39,664 nt of DNA from Desulfosudis oleivorans. Lineage in GTDB: Bacteria; Desulfobacterota; Desulfobacteria; Desulfobacterales; SURF-7. The first letter of the stretch is position 1. Each line of letters opens with the position of its first letter. Below are positions 31,018 to 39,602 of the stretch, in pieces. The notes under the pieces are model-generated. The model saw only the letters and a program-made list of their open reading frames with translations. It was not told the DNA's origin and did not search any database. A program made the translations under genes and the position numbers. The stretch lies in the NCBI GenBank assembly GCA_020723305.1, contig DYJC01000030.1:1-39664 (forward strand). Direction: 5' to 3'.

Positions 31018-32391
31018 ATGATGTTGAAAAAATTGCTGGTTTCGCTGGTTTGGTTACGGAAGGATTCATGGATGCAGGCGGGCAAGGTAACGCTTCTGGC
31101 GTTTTCTTTTTTGCTGATGCTTTCCTCTTTCTGCGCTGCATCGGAAAATGGGGCTGTCCCATCGGTTTTTGGCATCCGGTTTGAATTTATTATTTTTGCC
31201 CTCACATTGATCGGTGTGGCAATATTCCACCACTACACCATGTATGTTGCACTGACAGGACTTGCTGCGGTTCTTGTATTCAAGTTTTTCTATGTGGACA
31301 CCTTCTCTTTACTGCATCATATCCTTGGACATGGACATGAAGAGGGGGAGTGGCGGACATTGCTGAATCTTCTGGGACTTTTGTTTGGATTCGCCATTCT
31401 GGCCAAACATTTTGAAGAATCCAATGTCCCTGAAATCCTGCCGAATTTTTTACCGGATGGATGGAAAGGCGGCTTTGTGCTGCTGACCCTGATCTGCATC
31501 CTGTCTTCTTTTCTGGATAATATTGCCGCCGCCATGATCGGCGGAACCATCGCACGGGTGGTATTCAAGGGCAATGTCCATATCGGCTATCTTGCAGCCA
31601 TTGTTGCAGCCAGCAATGCCGGAGGCGCAGGCAGCGTTGTGGGGGATACCACCACCACACTCATGTGGATTGACGGCATCAGCCCGATAGCCGTGATTCA
31701 TGCTTTTGTGGGTTCCGCAGGCGCGCTTCTGATTTTCGGACCTGTGGGAGCGATTCAGCAGGACCGTCATCAACCTATCATTGCCACTGCTGTCAAAGGG
31801 ATAAAGATTGATTTTGGAAAAATTTTCATTGTTGTTCTGATCCTTGCCGGTGCCATCTTTACGAACTACCGGTTTGATTTTCCAGCCGCAGGCGTATGGA
31901 TCGGAATCCTGATCGGCGCCTTTATCCGGAAAACACCCTGGGAAGAGCTGAAAAACGCCTGGCAGGGAACCGTATTTTTAATGTCGCTCGTAACCTGCGC
32001 TTCCCTGATGCCGGTGGAAGATCTGCCGCTGGCTTCCTGGCAGACTGCATTTTCCCTGGGATTCATATCCGCTGTATTTGACAATATTCCATTGACCAAA
32101 CTCTGTCTTGAGCAGGGAGGGTATGACTGGGGCATGCTGGCCTTTACGGTCGGATTCGGCGGATCCATGGTATGGTTCGGCTCGTCCGCAGGCGTAGCGC
32201 TTTCCAATCAGTACAAGGAAACCCGTTCGGTTGTTGCATATCTTAAAAGCGGCTGGCATGTAACCGCTGCTTATATCGTCGGTTTTTTTCTGCTTTTTTT
32301 TCTCATGGGCTGGCACCCCACTCCGAACAAAACAGATCTGCAAAAGGCGGCGCAGAACACAGCTCCCACCATTATAGAGTCAGTGAACTGA
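31018..32391 (+). CDS. NhaD-like sodium:proton antiporter (ion transporter superfamily)
   Basis: This 457-residue membrane protein has about 12 helices. It has features of NhaD-type antiporters and related citrate/ArsB transporters: LSSFLDNIAAAMIGG (helix break with Asp-Asn), AASNAGGAGSVVGDTTTTLMW (extended Gly/Asp/Thr region), and a second half with FISAVFDNIPLTKLCL and GFGGSMVWFGSSAGVALSN. NhaD proteins exchange Na+ or Li+ for protons. The ATG at 31018 (or 31021) follows AAGGAG; a GTG at 31012 overlaps the Shine-Dalgarno and is rejected. A hydrophobic N-terminal stretch (VTLLAFSFLLMLSSFCAAS) looks like a signal peptide. As the last gene of the operon it could recycle the Na+ brought in by the DASS symporter. 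Confidence 0.8.
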   Translation: MMLKKLLVSLVWLRKDSWMQAGKVTLLAFSFLLMLSSFCAASENGAVPSVFGIRFEFIIFALTLIGVAIFHHYTMYVALTGLAAVLVFKFFYVDTFSLLHHILGHGHEEGEWRTLLNLLGLLFGFAILAKHFEESNVPEILPNFLPDGWKGGFVLLTLICILSSFLDNIAAAMIGGTIARVVFKGNVHIGYLAAIVAASNAGGAGSVVGDTTTTLMWIDGISPIAVIHAFVGSAGALLIFGPVGAIQQDRHQPIIATAVKGIKIDFGKIFIVVLILAGAIFTNYRFDFPAAGVWIGILIGAFIRKTPWEELKNAWQGTVFLMSLVTCASLMPVEDLPLASWQTAFSLGFISAVFDNIPLTKLCLEQGGYDWGMLAFTVGFGGSMVWFGSSAGVALSNQYKETRSVVAYLKSGWHVTAAYIVGFFLLFFLMGWHPTPNKTDLQKAAQNTAPTIIESVN

Positions 32392-32413
32392 AATGATATT
32401 GTCGTAAAAATTA

Positions 32414-32454
32414 CGCCCCATCTGTTTATTGGATTGTTAAAAACAGATGGGGCG
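32414..32454. terminator. Bidirectional terminator, NhaD-like gene / beta-helix gene
   Basis: CGCCCCATCTGTTT and AAACAGATGGGGCG form a perfect 14-bp stem with a 13-base loop between two convergent genes. On the minus strand the stem is followed by TAATTTTTA, on the plus strand by AATGTT. The U-rich flank makes it better for the leftward transcript of the beta-helix gene, but it can serve both. Confidence 0.8.
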
Positions 32455-32519
32455 AATGTTCCGTCGGACGATGTCTCTTTATCCATAAGATAAGTAGAAG
32501 CAAAGATCAGAAAAAATGG

Positions 32520-33941
32520 TTATGGCTGAATAATAATGTTCGGATATAAGCCTTTGAGATCTCCTTTGGGATATGGCTGGATGGTATTAAAGGAAATATT
32601 CTGGTTTTGCTGTGCATGCCCCTTATTTTTTGTCCCATCAAAAAAAGCGCCATTGGCCTCCAGAATATGTTGAATCCGGTTCTGAAATGCGGATATAAAG
32701 TTTGCGCCATTGCCTTCAAAAAACAGATTGCCTTTTGAAAATTTGTTTTCAATTTTTGAAAAAGTATGAATGGGAAGGCTGTTGGTTTCCAGTTCGTTTT
32801 CATCCCGAATCAGACCCCAGAGCAGAGATCCGGGCGGTATGGACAATGGCTTTCGGATATCGACGATGGTATGGGGCATGACAATGCTTTCCTTGCCGAT
32901 GGTCAGGCGGCAGTTCGGCCGCCCTCTCAGGAAACTGTTAAAACCGACAAACACATTCTGGCCCATATCCGCTTCAATGATTTTTGCGCCATGGGCGGTA
33001 ACATTGTACCCCTCCAGATTGGAATTGATGATAAAACAGTTTTCCTGGGCGTTTGCCCCCCTTCCTAGAAAAGAATTCTGGAGATAGGCTCGTTGGGAGA
33101 CGAGCACATTTTCACTGATTTTTGTTGCCGGTTTGATCACGGCATAACGGTCCAAAGAAGCGCTTGCAGGGACTTTGATGGAAGGTTCAATATTGATGAC
33201 ATCAAAGATACGCTGAAAAGCCTCCTTGCGATCCTCCATAAAATCGATCAGCACACCCTGGGGCTGATTACCGGCCGTAAAGTATATATACTGATTCAGG
33301 CCTTCAGCGGGGTAGCGGTACAGAAAATTGAACTGGCCGGGACTGCGAACCCATATGGTTCCGGGTTTGATATTCAGATGGCTGATCTCTTTGGCTTGTA
33401 CATAAGAAAACGCACCGATCACGCAATCATGCACGGTGGTTAGATCGGCAGTTGCAAATGGCCCTAAAAAACAACCTTCGGTGGGAGATCCGTGAATATT
33501 GGCATAATGGGTGGAAACCGTATCCCGGATAAAAAATTTTTCAGGTGTTTCCGGATCATGGGAATAGTTATGGACAAGGGTTTTGATCAGGGCACTGTCC
33601 TTGATGTCAATCTCCTCATCCTTGGCAACAGGGATTTTAAAAATTCTGTACTGAAATATATCCCCCTTTTTTTTCAGTTCATCTCCGCGGATATCACTTT
33701 TGTACAGCAACGAGTTGGTCACCCGGCATCGGCCGAGAAAATAGCTGCCGGCCAGCCCGCTGTGCTGAAATTGCAGACTCAAGGGGTGGTCTGGTGAGAT
33801 GCCGTAAAATGCATAAAACTTGGACATCTGTTCCGGTGGTGTCAGCGTCCAGACATAAGGTTTTACGTCAAATTCAAGTTCGCGCAAATTGATGTTCACG
33901 CGCTGGATAATCCGGTCATAAAGTTTTTCCAGTTCTTTCAT
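32520..33941 (-). CDS. Left-handed beta-helix (hexapeptide-like) protein of unknown role
   Basis: I do not recognise this 473-residue protein as a named enzyme. Its middle part (about 150-190 and 265-370) shows a hexapeptide-like pattern of left-handed beta-helix proteins: FLGPFATADLTTVHDCVIGAF, ASLDRYAVIKPATKISENV, NAQENCFIINSNLEGYNV and NVFVGFNSFLRG. Many such proteins are acyl- or nucleotidyl-sugar transferases. The N-terminal 140 residues are globular with no clear match. The C-terminal 90 residues are polar. No signal peptide is present. AAGGATAAACC precedes the ATG. It lies 16 bp downstream of the CBS protein gene and is co-transcribed with it, so a nucleotide-regulated sugar or acyl transferase is one option. 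Confidence 0.55.
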   Translation of the reverse strand: MKELEKLYDRIIQRVNINLRELEFDVKPYVWTLTPPEQMSKFYAFYGISPDHPLSLQFQHSGLAGSYFLGRCRVTNSLLYKSDIRGDELKKKGDIFQYRIFKIPVAKDEEIDIKDSALIKTLVHNYSHDPETPEKFFIRDTVSTHYANIHGSPTEGCFLGPFATADLTTVHDCVIGAFSYVQAKEISHLNIKPGTIWVRSPGQFNFLYRYPAEGLNQYIYFTAGNQPQGVLIDFMEDRKEAFQRIFDVINIEPSIKVPASASLDRYAVIKPATKISENVLVSQRAYLQNSFLGRGANAQENCFIINSNLEGYNVTAHGAKIIEADMGQNVFVGFNSFLRGRPNCRLTIGKESIVMPHTIVDIRKPLSIPPGSLLWGLIRDENELETNSLPIHTFSKIENKFSKGNLFFEGNGANFISAFQNRIQHILEANGAFFDGTKNKGHAQQNQNISFNTIQPYPKGDLKGLYPNIIIQP

Positions 33942-33957
33942 GGTTTATCCTTACCTT

Positions 33958-34518
33958 CTATTCTTTTTTTTCAGATTGTTTCATGGCATGGAAGACTGCG
34001 GCAAACACATCGGACAACCGCAATATTCCCACAATGTCATTACCACGGGTTACCAGAAGAGACAGGTGTGTTCCCATGACCAGTTGATGAATGGCGGTAT
34101 CCAGTGAAGTGTTTTCATCAATATATTCCCCTTCGGAAGGGGATTGCATGCACGTTATTACTTTGATTTTTTTTGCGGATTCCAGGGAGTTTTTCATAAA
34201 TGTCCCTTTGAGCCGGTGCTGTTCCTGCATGGTATGGATAAATCGTTCACTGAAACCAAAACGGGCAATATCATCAATTTCATTGGTCTGCTCATTTCTG
34301 GGTTCAATTGCCCGGAGCACATCCAGTTGACTGATTTTTCCAATGACATGATTTTTTTTATCCAGAATCAATACGGCACGGTGCTGATATTTATTATGAT
34401 CAAATTCCTCTTGAGCCTTTTCCAGTGCCATTACCGCATCGTATAAAGTCGCTCCTTCTGAAACCGTTGCATATTCCATGAGCGGGACCATCAGATCTTT
34501 TACCGTATAATTTTCCAC
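33958..34518 (-). CDS. CBS-pair domain protein (paralogue of 28773 gene)
   Basis: This 186-residue protein has two CBS motifs: VKDLMVPLMEYATVSEGATLYDA and AVLILDKKNHVIGKIS (first pair, read in two parts), and a second with ENTSLDTAIHQLVMG and LLVTRGNDIVGILRLSDVF. It starts at GTG 34518, with CAGGAG 7 bp upstream; the ATG just before is out of frame. It is clearly related to the CBS protein at 28773-29327, with nearly the same length. It stands at the head of a two-gene minus-strand unit with the beta-helix protein. It diverges from the acyltransferase gene across a 198-bp region that holds ATTGCC-TG-GGCAAT (34652-34665), a possible operator. Confidence 0.87.
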   Translation of the reverse strand: MENYTVKDLMVPLMEYATVSEGATLYDAVMALEKAQEEFDHNKYQHRAVLILDKKNHVIGKISQLDVLRAIEPRNEQTNEIDDIARFGFSERFIHTMQEQHRLKGTFMKNSLESAKKIKVITCMQSPSEGEYIDENTSLDTAIHQLVMGTHLSLLVTRGNDIVGILRLSDVFAAVFHAMKQSEKKE

Positions 34519-34716
34519 ATGAAGACTCCTGTTTTGAGTTAAAGGAAATATTTTTTAACATGAAGATGGGGTTTTTTCAAGGTTTTACATGCAATCAGGA
34601 GTCACCATCCTCAATGTAAAAGAATTGTAAAACAGGAAATGATTCCTTTACATTGCCTGGGCAATCCTTTAGGTTTGCCCGTTCTGTTAACCATCAGCAT
34701 TTTATTATGAGGAGAA

Positions 34717-35346
34717 ATGATTATCAAACCACAAAAAACCGTTTTTCAAACACCGGTTATCAGTTTTTTTTTCCGCCTGATTGCCCGGGTATTGATGTTC
34801 TGTCTGGGATGGCGAAGCCAGGGAAATATCAATCATCTAAAAAAGTGCGTTCTCATTGCCGCCCCTCACACCTCCAACTGGGATCTGTTTTACACACTTC
34901 TGATTGCATTTGATTTGCGGACAGATATTTACTGGATGGGGAAAGATGCGATTTTTCGAAAGCCATTCGGCAGTATTATGAAATGGCTTGGCGGGATTCC
35001 CATTGATCGATCCGGATCCAACAACGTTGTCCAACAGTCCATTCGGATGTTTGAACAAAATGACCGGATCGTATTGACCGTTCCCCCATCCGGGACCCGA
35101 AGCAGGGTCACCTGCTGGAAAACGGGTTTTTATTATATTGCAGATGGTGCAAATGTTCCCATTGCTCTTGGTTTTCTGGATTACCGTCTCAAGATCGGCG
35201 GGATCGGGCCTGCTATTCAGACAACCGGGGATATTGAAACCGATATGAAGGTGATTTCCTCCTTTTATGCGAATATTACAGGGAAATATCCTTCAAATGT
35301 CAGCGAAGCAAAAGTGTATATCCCGCCCCATGACCGGGCAGCATGA
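34717..35346 (+). CDS. Lysophospholipid acyltransferase family (PlsC-like)
   Basis: This 209-residue membrane-associated protein has the acyltransferase blocks of the PlsC family. Block I is PHTSNWD (HX4D, about 50-56), which supplies the catalytic His and Asp. Block II is MGKDAIFRKPFG. Block III reads VPPSGTRSR, where most members have PEGTRS, so the Glu is Ser. IPIDRS and VPIALGFLDYRLKIGGIGP are also typical of the subgroup. One membrane helix lies near the N-terminus (about 14-32). The subgroup acylates lysophospholipids or glycerol-3-phosphate derivatives. Its acceptor here is unknown. GAGGAGA precedes the ATG. The gene is convergent with the histidine kinase, 24 bp apart. Confidence 0.83.
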   Translation: MIIKPQKTVFQTPVISFFFRLIARVLMFCLGWRSQGNINHLKKCVLIAAPHTSNWDLFYTLLIAFDLRTDIYWMGKDAIFRKPFGSIMKWLGGIPIDRSGSNNVVQQSIRMFEQNDRIVLTVPPSGTRSRVTCWKTGFYYIADGANVPIALGFLDYRLKIGGIGPAIQTTGDIETDMKVISSFYANITGKYPSNVSEAKVYIPPHDRAA

Positions 35347-35370
35347 TTTTCTGTTTCACTTCTTGCCTTT

Positions 35371-36882
35371 TCAACTTATGACAGGCAGGTGTATGGTAAC
35401 AGTCGTGCCTTTTCCGGGTTGCGACTGGACATCGATCCAGCCTTTATGTTCTTTGACGATTCCATATACCGCAGCCATTCCCAGGCCGCGACCATAAAAA
35501 TGAGTGGTGTAGAAAGGCTCGAATATATGCTCTAAAATTCCTGCGGTCATCCCGGAACCGGTGTCTTCCACCTTTAGACCGATATAATCTCCGGCCACTG
35601 TGTCTGCATTCTTGCCTGTTGTTTCGGAATCAATTGTTTTTGGATAGGTCCGTATGGTTATTGTGCCTTTTTCCTGAGTGGCTTCCATTGCATTTTTTAA
35701 AATAGCCGTAAGAAGCGTCTGAATCTGGGCAGTGTCAATAAGGACATCCGGAAGATTTTCTGCCAGATCTGTCTGGATGGAACATTGGATCTGGTTTTGA
35801 TTCAGCAGCGCAATGGTCTCTTGTATCAAAGGATTCAACGGTGTTCTTTGCGTCCGTATTTGACCTTTTCTGGCATAGGCAAGAAGCAGATTGTTTAAAT
35901 CCACCATCTGTTGGACTGCACTTACAATACGGTTGATATGTTTGTGAACCGGATCATCCGGTGAAAAGCCATATGCGATCAGATCGGTACTGCCGGTTAT
36001 CAGCATCAAGGCATTGTTGAATTTATGGGCAATGCCTCCGGCCAGTGTGCCGATGGACTCCATTTTCTGGGACTGCATGATCTGGTTTCGCATTTTCTTT
36101 TCCAGACTGATATCAACCACGAAGCAGAGAATCGAACGGACCCCATTGTAATCGATGATGCTCAACCACACAGCAACATCAAAGGCCATTCCGGATCGTT
36201 TTAAAGCCGTAATCTCATATGATCTCGGTATGGTTTGGCCGGCTTCCCCTTCGTCATTGATCGTCCGGAGGAGATCCGCATACGGGGGTTCAAATAGTGT
36301 TTGAACCGGTTTTCCGATAATCTCATTTTCAGACTGATAACCGAATATTTCAATAAATTTGGTGTTGCAAAATACATTTCTGCCGTTTTGAATAATCTGG
36401 ATTCCGACCGGAGAGGCCTCTATGATTTTTCGAACCTGCACCTCGGATTGAAATACCGCTTCCCTGGCTTGAGAAAGATCATCCACTTTCTGTCTTAGTT
36501 CTTTTGTGCGTTCCTGTACCACCACCTCCAGCTGCTCTTTTTGGGATTGCAGGGCGGAACGGGATTTCTCGATCTTTTCACTCAGGAAGCACACAAATCC
36601 GGATACGGAAAGAAATATCATGATACGAATGTAATTATCATAGGGAGATAGAAGATAAGTTGGGCCATATACCAGATGTCCGATCAGCAGGGTCAGACAG
36701 AGTATGATTGCAATGATCAGCCCTTTACGCTGCCACCAGAGGGCGGAAAGAATAATCGGAATATAATAAAAATGTGTAAATACCGTACTGGTTTTCAGTA
36801 TTCCATGAAAATAATAAGTCAGCAATGTGGATATGCTGCATAAGATAATGATCAACATCCATTTTGCCCATTCTGTATTCAT
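35371..36882 (-). CDS. PAS sensor histidine kinase
   Basis: This 503-residue membrane kinase has four hydrophobic segments in the first 100 residues, a coiled coil (102-145), a PAS domain (about 148-262: IIEASPVGIQIIQNG, FCNTKFIEIFGYQ), HisKA with His286 in AGGIAHKFNNAL, and an HATPase domain (DTGSGM, GRGLGMAAVYG). The H-box has Lys where Glu or Asp usually follows His (HKFNN). There is no receiver domain. GAGAGGAAAA precedes the ATG. It overlaps the stop of the dikinase-like gene by 4 bp (ATGA), so the two proteins are made together and probably act in one pathway. No response regulator lies next to it. Confidence 0.87.
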   Translation of the reverse strand: MNTEWAKWMLIIILCSISTLLTYYFHGILKTSTVFTHFYYIPIILSALWWQRKGLIIAIILCLTLLIGHLVYGPTYLLSPYDNYIRIMIFLSVSGFVCFLSEKIEKSRSALQSQKEQLEVVVQERTKELRQKVDDLSQAREAVFQSEVQVRKIIEASPVGIQIIQNGRNVFCNTKFIEIFGYQSENEIIGKPVQTLFEPPYADLLRTINDEGEAGQTIPRSYEITALKRSGMAFDVAVWLSIIDYNGVRSILCFVVDISLEKKMRNQIMQSQKMESIGTLAGGIAHKFNNALMLITGSTDLIAYGFSPDDPVHKHINRIVSAVQQMVDLNNLLLAYARKGQIRTQRTPLNPLIQETIALLNQNQIQCSIQTDLAENLPDVLIDTAQIQTLLTAILKNAMEATQEKGTITIRTYPKTIDSETTGKNADTVAGDYIGLKVEDTGSGMTAGILEHIFEPFYTTHFYGRGLGMAAVYGIVKEHKGWIDVQSQPGKGTTVTIHLPVIS

Positions 36883-39512
36883 TTTTCCTCTCGGAGGCTG
36901 TTGGTCTGCGTGTTCATTATTTGATCAATATCTTGTCTGAATTTTTCGCGGTAACGCTTGACCATTGCCGGTTTGGACATGATCATATCCAATTGCCGGG
37001 TGTGCAAAATCAGGTATCCGATCATTTTCAGACGGGCAATTGCAATATCCGCATTCACTCCCTCCAATCGGGAGGACAGGTGGTCTGATTGAATTTCCGA
37101 GTTGAACCCGTACTCCTCCAGAATATCACCGACAAACTGCACACGCCGGGTACGACGCTCCTCATCAGTAGCCCCTCCTTTGAAACGGAAGCTGATGTAA
37201 TTTTCAGCCGACCTTTCACCTACATAGGCCTCCAGAATGGAAAAGTGAAATCCAAGACGTGAGCTGAGGCTGCAATATTGCCTGGATATGATGAAGTAAT
37301 TCCGCTCGGCATATTTGGAACGTCTGCCGGTGTTAAGGGCGGGATTGGCTGTGGCCTGAAACATGACCGATAACAGACCTTTTCCGTCAATGGGCGGTGG
37401 CCCGTCCCAGGGAATGGCAATCATTCCTTCCCATAGTGCCAGCATGGGGATCGAGGCAATGTTTTCAATTTTTACATACTTTCCTTTGACCTCTGATTTG
37501 AATCCATCGTCCAGATCCAGGATCCACCACTGCATGGGGACCTTGTAATGCAATTGCTTTCCGGTCTTTTCCGAAAAATGATGCGTGGTGCCGAAGCTGA
37601 ACATCTCCTGAACCGACTGTTCATGGATAAAACGGGTGATGTCGTGCAGCGTTGTGCACGTACCGGGTTTGAAATCCGGTGAATCCGGGTTTAACAGATT
37701 CAGCGGCACAATATATCGGCTGACGCGTTGCAATAGTTTGTGAACCGGGCTGCCCTGCATGATAAAGTGTTGCTGTTTCGGTGTCGTCAGCAGGTGCTCA
37801 ATACGACCGCGATGCAGGCAAAGGCCATCCGCATCAATGGTGACGATCATTCCTGTTTCAATACGGTCGAAAATGCCCGGCAGGTTGAAGAGAGCGGGTA
37901 CAGCAAACTCACGCGCCACATTGGCCAGATGTCCCGCAAATCCACCCTGTTCCGTCACAACTGCGGCGGCATGGCCAAGAAGGGGCGCCCATTGGGGAAG
38001 CGCCTGGCGTACAAAAAGAATGGAACCATCAGGAAATCCTAAAATATCAGCGGCTTTTTCCGCTTTATAGACCGGACCGGATGCAGCTCCCGGACTTGCC
38101 GTGATTCCGCCGCTTGCGATTACGGTTTGGGGCATTTCTGCCGGCTGCGTTACTTTCGGATCAATCCTTCCCTCTGAAATTTTCTGCTGCAATGGACGGC
38201 ACTGGAGCACATGAAATTCTTCCATTGGATCATTGGATAATGCCCATTCAATATCCTGGGGTGAGCCGTAATAGGCTTCTATTTTCAGGGCCAATTTTGT
38301 TAATTCCAATATTTGAGATGGTGTAAGGGAGGGCATGGCTGCGGTATCACCGGTCAGATCAATGCGGCAGACCCCTTCTTCCGGATAGCAGACGAATTTT
38401 CTTTCCTTTTTTTCAACGACCGAACGAACGATTTCCAGTTCAGGTGCCCGTGATACAACAAACAGATCGCTGGCAATGCTGCCGTCTACTACTGATTTGG
38501 GTAATCCCCAGCCGGAGTTGATATAAATGGAATTATCCGTGGGCGCAATCGGATTATGGGTATAAACCACACCACCGGCTACGGCGTCCACCATGCAAAT
38601 AGATGCCACACACATAGCAATATCCTCATCCCGGAATCCGCGGTTCAGGCGATAGGTAAGTGCCGGTACCCCATATTTGCTTGAAAGAACTTCTTTATAG
38701 GCGCTGAAAATATTTTCCGTGCTGACATTGAGAATACTGCGGTATTGCCCGGCAAAGGAAGCACCGGAAGCATCTTCGCCCAATGCACTGCTGCGAAGGG
38801 CCAAGTAAATTGGTTTTTCATTATTTTTTGATAAATGCCGGACGGCATCTTCGATTGCTTTTATCAGATCCGGAGGCATTTCTCCCTGAATGATCAACTG
38901 GCGGATTTCAGAACTGAGTGCCACCAGATTTTCCATATTCTCCAGTGTGGCAGCCTGAATACGCCGGTCGATCTCAGCCTGAAGATCGTTATATCTCAGG
39001 AAAAGGTCATATGCTGCAACCGTGATGCTGAATCCGTCTGGGACTTTCAGGCCAATCCGGTTTTTCAGCTCTCCAAGATTGGCCATTTTTCCCCCCACAA
39101 TATCCGATAGATCACTGTTGACCTCTTCGATCGGAATGACCAATCGATCATCCTTTATGACTCGGGATTCGGATAAGACAAGGCTGATCTCCTTTTGAAT
39201 GGCATCATAGCGATCCTGAAGTACTTCATATTTTCCGGGAGCCAGTTTTTCAATTTTTCGGATCATGCGAAAGACGTTGACGGAGACAGCCGTGCAGCGC
39301 GCCTTGATATAAGCCATACCGAAGGTTTTGTCGCCTTTGAGGGTTTGTTCAATATCGGCCATGATCTCAAGCGCCTTGTTGTTGGCACCCAGTAGCAGCT
39401 TGAAATTGTTATACCGCTCCTTGAAATCCAGGCGTAATGCTTCCACATCAGAGGGAAGAGGGTCTTCTTTATGAAGATTGAAATATTTTTGAATGCGTGT
39501 AAAAAGGCCCAT
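36879..39512 (-). CDS. PEP/pyruvate-dikinase-like protein lacking the PEP barrel
   Basis: This 877-residue protein is related to pyruvate,water dikinase (PEP synthase) and PPDK but not complete. Residues 1-120 are helical. Residues 125-445 are the ATP-grasp pyruvate/ATP-binding domain: VGGKMANLGELKNRIGLKVP, ALRSSALGEDASGASFAGQY and QDIEWAL are typical. Residues 465-570 are the mobile phosphohistidine domain, with catalytic His528 in GGFAGHLANVARE. The usual C-terminal PEP-binding TIM barrel is not there; residues 570-877 are of unknown fold (RSKYAERNYFII, SRLGFHFSILEAYVGER). It could therefore phosphorylate His528 but probably passes the phosphate on differently. It overlaps the kinase gene downstream by 4 bp. 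The ATG at 39512 has no strong Shine-Dalgarno. Confidence 0.78.
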   Translation of the reverse strand: MGLFTRIQKYFNLHKEDPLPSDVEALRLDFKERYNNFKLLLGANNKALEIMADIEQTLKGDKTFGMAYIKARCTAVSVNVFRMIRKIEKLAPGKYEVLQDRYDAIQKEISLVLSESRVIKDDRLVIPIEEVNSDLSDIVGGKMANLGELKNRIGLKVPDGFSITVAAYDLFLRYNDLQAEIDRRIQAATLENMENLVALSSEIRQLIIQGEMPPDLIKAIEDAVRHLSKNNEKPIYLALRSSALGEDASGASFAGQYRSILNVSTENIFSAYKEVLSSKYGVPALTYRLNRGFRDEDIAMCVASICMVDAVAGGVVYTHNPIAPTDNSIYINSGWGLPKSVVDGSIASDLFVVSRAPELEIVRSVVEKKERKFVCYPEEGVCRIDLTGDTAAMPSLTPSQILELTKLALKIEAYYGSPQDIEWALSNDPMEEFHVLQCRPLQQKISEGRIDPKVTQPAEMPQTVIASGGITASPGAASGPVYKAEKAADILGFPDGSILFVRQALPQWAPLLGHAAAVVTEQGGFAGHLANVAREFAVPALFNLPGIFDRIETGMIVTIDADGLCLHRGRIEHLLTTPKQQHFIMQGSPVHKLLQRVSRYIVPLNLLNPDSPDFKPGTCTTLHDITRFIHEQSVQEMFSFGTTHHFSEKTGKQLHYKVPMQWWILDLDDGFKSEVKGKYVKIENIASIPMLALWEGMIAIPWDGPPPIDGKGLLSVMFQATANPALNTGRRSKYAERNYFIISRQYCSLSSRLGFHFSILEAYVGERSAENYISFRFKGGATDEERRTRRVQFVGDILEEYGFNSEIQSDHLSSRLEGVNADIAIARLKMIGYLILHTRQLDMIMSKPAMVKRYREKFRQDIDQIMNTQTNSLREEK

Positions 39513-39586
39513 TTTGTCTTTTTTATGCAGTGATAGAAGTTATTTTCTCAACTTTCTGGTTTCATGAAATCATGTCTTTATTTATT

Positions 39587-39602
39587 CCCCCCTTGAGGGG
39601 GG
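39587..39602. repeat. GC-rich inverted repeat CCCCCC-TTGA-GGGGGG
   Basis: Perfect 6-bp arms (7 with the T-A pair) in an AT-rich region, about 75 bp upstream of the dikinase-like gene start. It could be a terminator from the left-out neighbour, or a dispersed repeat. The window ends 62 bp later, so this cannot be settled. Confidence 0.45.
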
